The notes under the pieces: generated by a model
Told to the model about the DNA's origin: nothing
Seen by the model: the letters and a program-made list of their open reading frames with translations, nothing else
The model's database searches: none
Part shown: in pieces, positions 57,555-64,000 of the stretch
Layout of the letters: each line of letters starts with the position of its first letter
Numbering within the stretch: the first letter of the stretch is position 1
Origin: Apiospora phragmitis
Lineage: Eukaryota > Ascomycota > Sordariomycetes > Amphisphaeriales > Apiosporaceae
Reading direction: 5' to 3'
Assembly (NCBI GenBank): GCA_038363925.1
Contig: JAQQWL010000013.1
Coordinates: 1,116,001-1,180,000, forward strand
DNA length: 64,000 nt
Translations under genes and position numbers: made by a program

Positions 57555-59118
57555 TCAATCTAGCCGTTCTGTCAACGACTTCATGACACGCGAGTAAAAT
57601 TTGGCCGCGTGCGGTCGGGGGAACGAGATCTCTTCCACAAGGAAGTTAGGAGCACCTCGATCAGGGTTCGATCCCGACTCTCATCCAGCTGAGGCATATA
57701 TATAAACTCTGCGTCATCGATGTTCTCAGACTCTTCATCTGGTCCGACAGAGAGCTTGAAGTGAAGAGCTGCATATTGGAGTCAATATTGGCCACTAAAA
57801 TATCGCCCAGGGGGGATAACTTACTTCCGTTCCTCCCAGTCTGGATGCAATCGTACACTTCGCCATCCGCCTCGCGTTTCACGCCTGTGATGATTAGACC
57901 AGTCATGTCGGCATAGAGATCCTCCTTCAGTTGCGCCACCTGAGCAGCCGCTTCGGCATTAGCAAGCAGCCGGCCGGGCGCGCTGTTGCTCTTGACTGCA
58001 CTGCTGGGCACTTTAACCTGAGAGGCTTCTGCGGACCGTGCTGCTGCCAGTTTCGTCTTTAGCGTCTTAATTTCCGCCTGGGCTTCAGTCAAAGACTTTG
58101 TCGTTTCCTCGCACTTCGTTTGCGCCGCAGCCACTTTGCCCTCGCTCGACTCAAGTTGCTGCTTCACGCGCTGCCCCTCTTTTGCCAATTCGGTTTGAGT
58201 GGCAAGCTGTGCCTTAAGGGTGGCAATTAACTGGTCGGCAGCTTTGGTATCTGTTAGCACTGTTCAGGGGGGAAAGGCTTCGGACTCTTGAAACTCACTC
58301 TCGGCTCTTTCTTCCCCTTGTTTCTTTAACTTGTCATAGTTTCGCTCTGCCTCCTTGATTCCCAGCTCACGTAAGTCGCGGTACTTGGCCTCTAGGCTAT
58401 CGTACTTTCGAGTCAAATCACCCAAACGCCGGCGCAGCATGGGGTCGTGGAGTTCGGAGTCCGAAGCCGCCATTGGCCGCCGACTAGTACTGAAGGGAAC
58501 CCGACTAGCACTAAAGGGTACCATATGATGCTGGGGCCGTTGTGCGGAGGACATAACGGAGCGGCTATATGTAGGTATCGGGAGATCTTCGACTTCATCC
58601 TGGTCCAGACTATCGTCGAACATCTGCATCGGCTGCGTCTCCGGGATTTCCGGTTGAAGCGGCTGCGTTTCAGGTATCTCAATGTCCATGGGAGATGTTG
58701 CCGTTTGCGCCTTGGGCTTGCGCCCTCTCCTAGCTGGCTGGGAAGCTAGCTCCGGCTCGGAGTCGGCCGCCGGCTGGTCCGTCGCGTCCGACAGTCTCGC
58801 AGCTTTGACGCCACGCGGACGACCACGAGCACCTTTGGGCTTGGCATTGCCGTCGATGCTATCTTCGTTTTGCGATGGCTCGTCCGCTATCTCGGAGTCG
58901 TCGGGCGCTTGGCGCTTTCGGCCTCTGCCTTGCGTGGGCTTCTGTTTCGAATTGTCCGTGGTAGAGCGCGTCGCATTCTGAGCGGCTTTGGTGGCTTTCG
59001 CAGCGGCAGCCGGTCGTCCTCTCTTTGCTGGTGGTGCCATTGTCGAAATCAGCGTGTCCTGTTCCTCTTCATCCGACTCCACAAGACCGAGCAGTGCACT
59101 GGACTTGACTTTTGGCAT
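57555..59118 (-). CDS. PCS1: Monopolin/kinetochore subunit Csm1/Pcs1 (one frameshift)
   Basis: Exons are 58299-59118, 57825-58259 and 57555-57768, giving about 489 residues. The N-terminal half is disordered and basic, with repeated AT-hook-like GRP/GRK cores (KRGRPAA, ARGRPRG, RRGRKPK). A long coiled coil follows (about residues 230-360, from LGDLTRKYDSLEAKYRDL onward). The globular Csm1/Pcs1 domain starts near DMTGLIITGVKREADGEVYD and ends with VLPNFLVEEISFP and HAAKFYSRVMKSLTERLD. Csm1/Pcs1 homodimers form a V-shaped clamp that cross-links kinetochore components at meiosis I in budding yeast and prevents merotelic attachment in fission yeast. The frame breaks near 57649, where one base of a C run is missing just before the last 33 residues. 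Restoring it makes the exon phase correct. Confidence 0.88.
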
Positions 59119-59816
59119 GGATCGAACCCAACTTTACGCGATGCTAAATTGTCGAATTGCACAACCGCGGGGCCGACCCTCTGTTCAATATTTGACTTGT
59201 ACGGGATATAATAGAACTTCAAGTAGGAAATGTCGAAGTACCAAATCCGTAATTCGTAGTGCTATGTGTTTCGCGTTTTGGCTTCCACGTTTTGCGCCGA
59301 TTCGACCGCGTTCGAATGGCACAAGTTTGGCTCAATAATGGAGCGAGCATCGAAGAAGGATGTAAAGAAAGCAAAGTATGTATGTAAACAATAAAGACCG
59401 TGCTGAGGTTGGGCTCCACCGGAAGAAGCCGCCGCACGTCCAGTACCCAACCTTACCTAGGTTAAGTACAATTCAGTACAATTTAATACCGTGCCTATGC
59501 TATCAATGTGCTCTCCACGTTATCAATAGATCGATCTGGGAACATTCCATCGCTAGCCGTCTGGTGGCGTCACCTTTTTCCTTATTAACTGTACAGAGCC
59601 TTTTCTACCCTCGGCGCATGTTGGTCGACTCCCCCTCTCCTCGACGGATCATCCTGTGATTGGTCTCTTCTGACGAATCCCATACGGTTTAGGGAAAAGT
59701 CCATGTGTTCCAGCTGCATCTCGCGTTGGCCTCGCCCGAGTATCAATCCCGCAGTGTAGTAGAGACACATTTGCTTTTTTCTCTTTCTTTCTCTCTTCGT
59801 CGCATTGAGCCAGCAA
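59119..59816. other. Divergent promoter interval, PCS1 and MSP1
   Basis: The two genes start outward from this 698-bp stretch. A pyrimidine-rich tract at about 59770-59799 lies just upstream of the MSP1 start, as is common at fungal promoters. I see no gene in it. Confidence 0.6.
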
Positions 59817-61305
59817 ATGCTTCCCGACTGGTTAACTAAAGCCGTCAGCATGGGCGACCGAAGGCGCGGCGGTTCCGATTACTTCTGGGACGTTACCTTA
59901 TTGCTAGGCATGGTAAGCAGCACTGTGTCGCATTAGGCTATGCAATTGAAATGCGGTCGTATGCTAACAGAGCATTCTCACTATGCGATAGACCGGGCTT
60001 GCCTGGTGGGTTACCAGGAACCTCGTTTCGAGCCTACAGTCGACACTCGCGGACCCGGAGAAAGAGAAGCACGAACAAGCTAGCATCAGAGCCAAGGCAA
60101 ACCTGCAACGGTTGCAGAGGTCGCGGGAACAAGATGGCACAGACGGGGACGATACGGCCAGCAGTTCCCACAAGGGACCACACATAGAAGACCTTCAACT
60201 CAATGAATACGAAAACCTCGTGGCCATGGAGGTGGTGGCGCCGGAAGACATCTCGGTTGGATTCGACGGTTGGTACCCTCAGATTACCACCACCGATATC
60301 AGTTTGCTGACCTAATCCTAGACATTGGTGGCTTGGAAGACATCATCGAGGAGGTGAAAGAATCAGTCATATACCCGCTGACTATGCCACATCTGTACTC
60401 GCACGCAGCGCCACTGTTATCAGCACCCTCGGGTGTTCTTCTCTATGGACCCCCAGGCTGCGGTAAGACCATGCTGGCCAAAGCCGTCGCCCACGAAAGC
60501 GGTGCTTCCTTCATCAACCTACACATCTCTACCTTGACGGAAAAAATGGTATGGAGACTCGAATAAGCTTGTTCGAGCTGTCTTCTCCCTTGCGCGGAAA
60601 CTGCAGCCGGCCATCATCTTCATTGATGAGATCGATGCGGTCTTGGGTACGCGGAGAAGTGGCGAGCACGAAGCCAGTGGCATGGTGAAAGCCGAGTAGG
60701 TTATGCAAACCCCCCTTCCACACCCCTTTCCGAATCGATGTTAATGCTACAGCAGGTTCATGACGCTATGGGATGGCTTGACTTCAGCGAACACACGCGG
60801 CGTGCCGGCAAGGATCTGTGTGCTTGGTGCGACAAACCGTATTCACGACATCGATGAAGCTATTCTGCGGAGAATGCCCAAGAAATTCCCGGTGTCTTTG
60901 CCAGATAAGAGCCAAAGATTACGGATACTCCAGCTGGTCTTGAAGGATACCAAGACTGATACCAACCAATTCAGCATCGATTACATCGCAAGAGTCACAG
61001 CAGGAATGTCTGGCAGTGACATCAAAGAGGCTTGTCGGGATGCTGCCATGGTACCCGTAAGAGAGTTTATCCGCGAACACAAGGCCAGTGGGAATGCTAT
61101 GTCGAGTATTGATCCCACTCAAGTACGAGGCCTGAGGACAGAGGACTTCTTTGGTCGTAAAGGCGGTGGACAAATCCTCGAACACAACCACACCCAAGCA
61201 AAGTCCTCGAGCGATGAGTATGAGGACATCGATGATGACGATGACGAACCAAACGTAGTGGTGCCAAGTGGCAGCAAGAAGGCTGCAACGGAAACCTTTG
61301 CATGA
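59817..61305 (+). CDS. MSP1: Mitochondrial outer-membrane AAA-ATPase Msp1/ATAD1 (one frameshift)
   Basis: Exons are 59817-59912, 59992-60268, 60322-60695 and 60756-61305, giving about 431 residues. One N-terminal membrane helix ([10 protein letters not shown] continuing into [12 protein letters not shown] across intron 1) precedes a short linker and a single AAA module. Visible are [17 protein letters not shown], Walker A GPPGCGKT, the [16 protein letters not shown] pore-loop region, Walker B IIFIDEID, the second-region CVLGATNR, and a sensor-2-side [13 protein letters not shown] helix. Msp1 pulls mislocalised tail-anchored proteins out of the outer membrane. The C-terminal tail is acidic. 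The frame breaks at 60541-60546, where a run of six A should be five; the exon is one base too long. Intron 2 uses a GTTGGT donor that exactly preserves the FDDIGG codon phase. Confidence 0.95.
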
Positions 61306-62698
61306 TTCTTGTCTAGCGGTAGGCTTGCCAAATAGGGGTGGGACAGAATACCCTGTTCATCTCATGATGGCGTGCGCAAACCAACATTTGCATACGATGT
61401 TGGATCACACATTAGCTACTTAAAGTACATAATTCCGTTTCGGTGGGATATTTTGGTATACCGTGTGTTACAAGCCATCGGACTACCTTCGCACTGTCTC
61501 GCTTGGGAAGGGCCTCGATGTCCAATGAAGGGGTGGCAAACAACAAAAGCTCGGCATAGGTGGGCAGTTACAGTGGCACATGTAAGAGTGAATGTCTGGA
61601 AATGTTCGGTTTAGGTTTTGCATTTTCTGCAATCCGGAATGCCATTTGATCCTTTCCGGGCCCAAATGCTGCCTTTAGAAGTAGGTGACACGCCCAGAGA
61701 TTTCAGCTACTCTGTTGTACCCTTTTTCCAATCCAGGCAGACGACACAAATTCATCAGTCGCTTGCTTGAACGTGCGTAGCTCGCAAGATATGGCTGAGT
61801 ACCTCCTTAGGTAATAATTGACCAACCTGGGGATTATCCCTCGACAGGGGTCAAAGGTTTCAGGGGCCCAAGTTAGGATGCGATGCTAGGTATGTAGGTA
61901 TATAGGTTGCCAGGTTGTCAGGTTCAGGGTTAGGTATTTGACCCCTCTACTCCAGCTTGTCGTCACTACTTTGAGCCCCGCCGTTGTATCCAGTGCTTGC
62001 TGCTGAGGCTCTTAGGTATTCTTCAGGGAGCCAGCTGTAGTATAGGTAGTCGACTGACAGTATATCGATCAATCGAGTAAGCAGTGATTTTGACAGCTCT
62101 TGGCGACCTAAGCTGACCTCTCTCTATACTCGTCCACCTCACATCGACTGTCGCCATTACCAGCTCAACCTCAGCTATTTCAATCAACCCAGATACTCTC
62201 CACTTTTTAAGGCTCGGATCGGGGCCAGATAAGCTGGGTGTTGATTGTAGGTCAGTGGCCGGCCCATCCACCAGCTCTGGGGCAACTGAACTGCAAGTGT
62301 TGTGCTGAGGATGTGGGCAGGTGGTGGAGGTTCAGTTCAGGCCAGGTCCCTGTTATTCTTACGTCGTTTCGTGCTCCATCTAGCCCAGACCTTCCGCGCT
62401 ACGTCTTCTGCCTTGGGAGGCCGTAACCGTAATCCTCACTCAGAAGCTTAACAACCTCCAGCCCGACATTGCCCTTCTACCACATTCTATTCTGAGGGGG
62501 GGTAAGCAACTTCTTTTGTCAGCCGAATCGCCAGACAATCGGTTTTTTGGGGTGTCACCAAGACTTTGCAAATCCGAGCTTAGTCTGCCGCTCGTTTCTG
62601 TTTCGTACCTCATCGTCCATCCTCATTCCGACGTCACAAGACCAGCTTTGGATTTGATTCACACAAAACCAACCTGACACATTCTTGTCACCGCCAAA
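61306..62698. other. Interval between MSP1 and DDI1
   Basis: No supported gene. Around 61886-61940 is a stretch of AGGTA/AGGTT-like direct repeats that includes GGGTTAGG, too short to be a telomeric array. Confidence 0.55.
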
Positions 62699-64000
62699 AT
62701 GTAAGCGCTACCTGCCGGGGCACCTCCCTTAGGCCCTGCCCTTTAATGACTTTCTTTTCCTCGACAGGCGTATTACGTTAAACGTCAACAACCCCGAAGT
62801 CGAAGAGTCCGAGTTGCGCTTGTTGACTCTCGATGTCTTCCCCGACATGACCCTCAGCGCATTGCGCAGCTCTATCGAGGCCGAGGGCATCCCGGCGCCG
62901 TCGCAGGCACATCTACCACAACGGCCAGCTGATAACGGACACCTCCAAGACCCTTGAGGAGCTACAGATCTCGGACGGCGACATGCTTGCGCTACACGTT
63001 CGTGACATGCGGGGTAATACCGGTGTCGCTCAACCTCCTCCTCAGCAGCAGCCGCAACCGCCGCAGCAGCAGCAACGACAGCAGCAACAGGCCGCCGCAC
63101 AGCAGGACCCGGAGCTGGTTCGCCTGCAATTCCTTGGCGACCCTCGTCTCACGGCTGAGCTCCGGCGACGAAACCCCCAGATTGCGGATGCTTTAAATGA
63201 CCCTACGCGGTTCGCTCAACTCATGCGCCAGGGCAACGACAGCCAGGAGGACGAGAGGCGCCAGAGAATGCGTGAAATCGAGCAGCTGAACCGGGATGAG
63301 TTCAACCCGGATGCGCAAGCTCGCATCGAGGAGATGATCCGGCAGCAGAACGTTATGGAGAACCTACAGAACGCCATGGAATACAACCCCGAGTGTATAT
63401 ATATGACCCAGCCCCCTTTCTAATGGGAGGTCGACTTGCTAACTTTTGAACAGCTTTCGGTCGCGTGCACCTGCTTTACATCGATGTCAAGGTCAACGGT
63501 ACCAAGGTTAAGGCTCTGGTCGACTCGGGTGCCCAGGCCACAATCATGTCCCCTTCATGTGCCGAAGCCTGCAATATCATGCATCTTGTCGATCGCCGAT
63601 TTGCCGGCATCGCTCGTGGTGTAGGCACAGCCAACATCATTGGCCGGGTTCATTACACGATGCTACAACTGGGTTCTCGGTACCTCCCCGCCGCATTTAC
63701 CGTCATGGAGGGAAAGTCGGTCGATCTCTTGCTGGGCCTGGATATTCTCAAGGGCCACCAGGCGACCATCGACCTGTCGCGCAACAAGCTGATTATCCAG
63801 GGCGAGGAAGTAGAATTCTTAGGCGAGTCCGATATTCCGAGAGAGACGGAAGCCGCGTTGAACGAGGAGCCTACAGTCCAAGGCCCGGGAGGTACTACGA
63901 TAGGCGCTCGCTCCGGTGCAGTCACAGGTCCATCCGGGTCAGCTGCTGGTGCTACGGCTCCACCTGCGGCTCCGAGCACAACATCAGCTCCTTCATCAGC
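62699..64000 (+). CDS. DDI1: DNA damage-inducible protein 1, ubiquitin-directed aspartic protease (3' truncated, one frameshift)
   Basis: The start codon is split: AT at 62699-62700, intron 62701-62767 (GTAAGC...CGACAG), then G opening exon 2 (62768-63394). Exon 3 runs from 63454 past the window end. The ubiquitin-like domain comes first ([20 protein letters not shown], then [13 protein letters not shown]). A Gln/Pro-rich linker and a helical region ([18 protein letters not shown]) follow. The retroviral-protease-like domain carries the catalytic Asp in [12 protein letters not shown] and later [16 protein letters not shown]. Ddi1 is a proteasome shuttle and protease acting on polyubiquitinated proteins. 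The expected C-terminal UBA domain lies beyond the window. The frame breaks at 62906-62907, where an extra G separates PAPSQ from [15 protein letters not shown]. Confidence 0.93.

Noticed and set aside
61886..61940. Possible telomeric repeat (GGGTTAGG)
   Set aside because: Only about one unit; the neighbourhood is degenerate AGGTA/AGGTT repeats, and genes continue on both sides.
588..62910. Programmed ribosomal frameshifting as an explanation for the nine broken genes
   Set aside because: The sites share no common slippery heptamer, the directions are mixed, and the affected families are not known to use frameshifting; sequencing error is simpler.
63500..63800. Retroviral protease domain as a sign of an integrated retroelement
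   Set aside because: It is the normal protease domain of cellular DDI1, preceded by a ubiquitin-like domain and with no reverse transcriptase or terminal repeats.

Overview
The window is nuclear DNA of a filamentous ascomycete (Pezizomycotina), most likely a sordariomycete. The evidence is about 20 mostly multi-exon genes with short introns (about 50-130 nt) that carry GTAAGT/GTGAGT-type donors, CTAAC/CTGAC-like branch sites and CAG/TAG acceptors. The gene content also fits: an Xbp1-type APSES factor, a cutinase transcription factor 1 beta-type Zn2Cys6 regulator, a 2EXR protein, a LysM protein and a SnoaL-like protein. I saw no CRISPR array, rRNA, convincing tRNA, transposon or virus. Exon boundaries were worked out by hand from reading phase and splice motifs.

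Layout. 0-14.6 kb: the end of an unidentified gene, the APSES factor XBP1 (-), a 4.4 kb gene-free divergent interval, topoisomerase II TOP2 (+), then the reticulon RTN1 (-). 16.7-28.3 kb: a TBC-domain Rab-GAP (-), a 2EXR protein (-), a glutamine-rich SSXT/SS18-like chromatin protein (-), and a divergently placed cystathionine beta-lyase (+). 28.3-33.2 kb is gene-free. 33.2-43.2 kb: a SnoaL-like protein (+), the rRNA methyltransferase NOP2 (-), a PflX-like radical SAM protein (-), a 3-hydroxyisobutyrate dehydrogenase-like enzyme (+), V-ATPase subunit e VMA9 (+) and ARV1 (-). 43.8-64 kb: a LysM protein (-), CTF1-beta (-), the GPI-anchor enzyme MCD4 (-), the kinetochore/monopolin protein PCS1/CSM1 (-), the outer-mitochondrial AAA extractase MSP1 (+) and the start of DDI1 (+).

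The genes are unrelated housekeeping and regulatory functions and do not form a cluster or pathway. Loose themes are ER membrane and lipid biology (RTN1, ARV1, MCD4) and protein quality control (MSP1, DDI1).

The strongest global signal is that nine otherwise well-conserved genes each carry one small indel that breaks the frame, several in short homopolymers. In every case the exon-length arithmetic is off by exactly the amount one indel would explain. Because essential genes such as TOP2 and MCD4 are affected, uncorrected sequencing or assembly error is the likeliest cause. Coordinates below span the intended gene across each break.

Other points of interest are a DDI1 start codon split by an intron (AT|G), a Zn2Cys6 domain spread over 25-nt and 40-nt micro-exons, an in-frame upstream start on TOP2 with a targeting-peptide-like leader, a recurring TACGGAGTA/TACTCCGTA motif, and a strongly enriched TACCTA hexamer in intergenic DNA.
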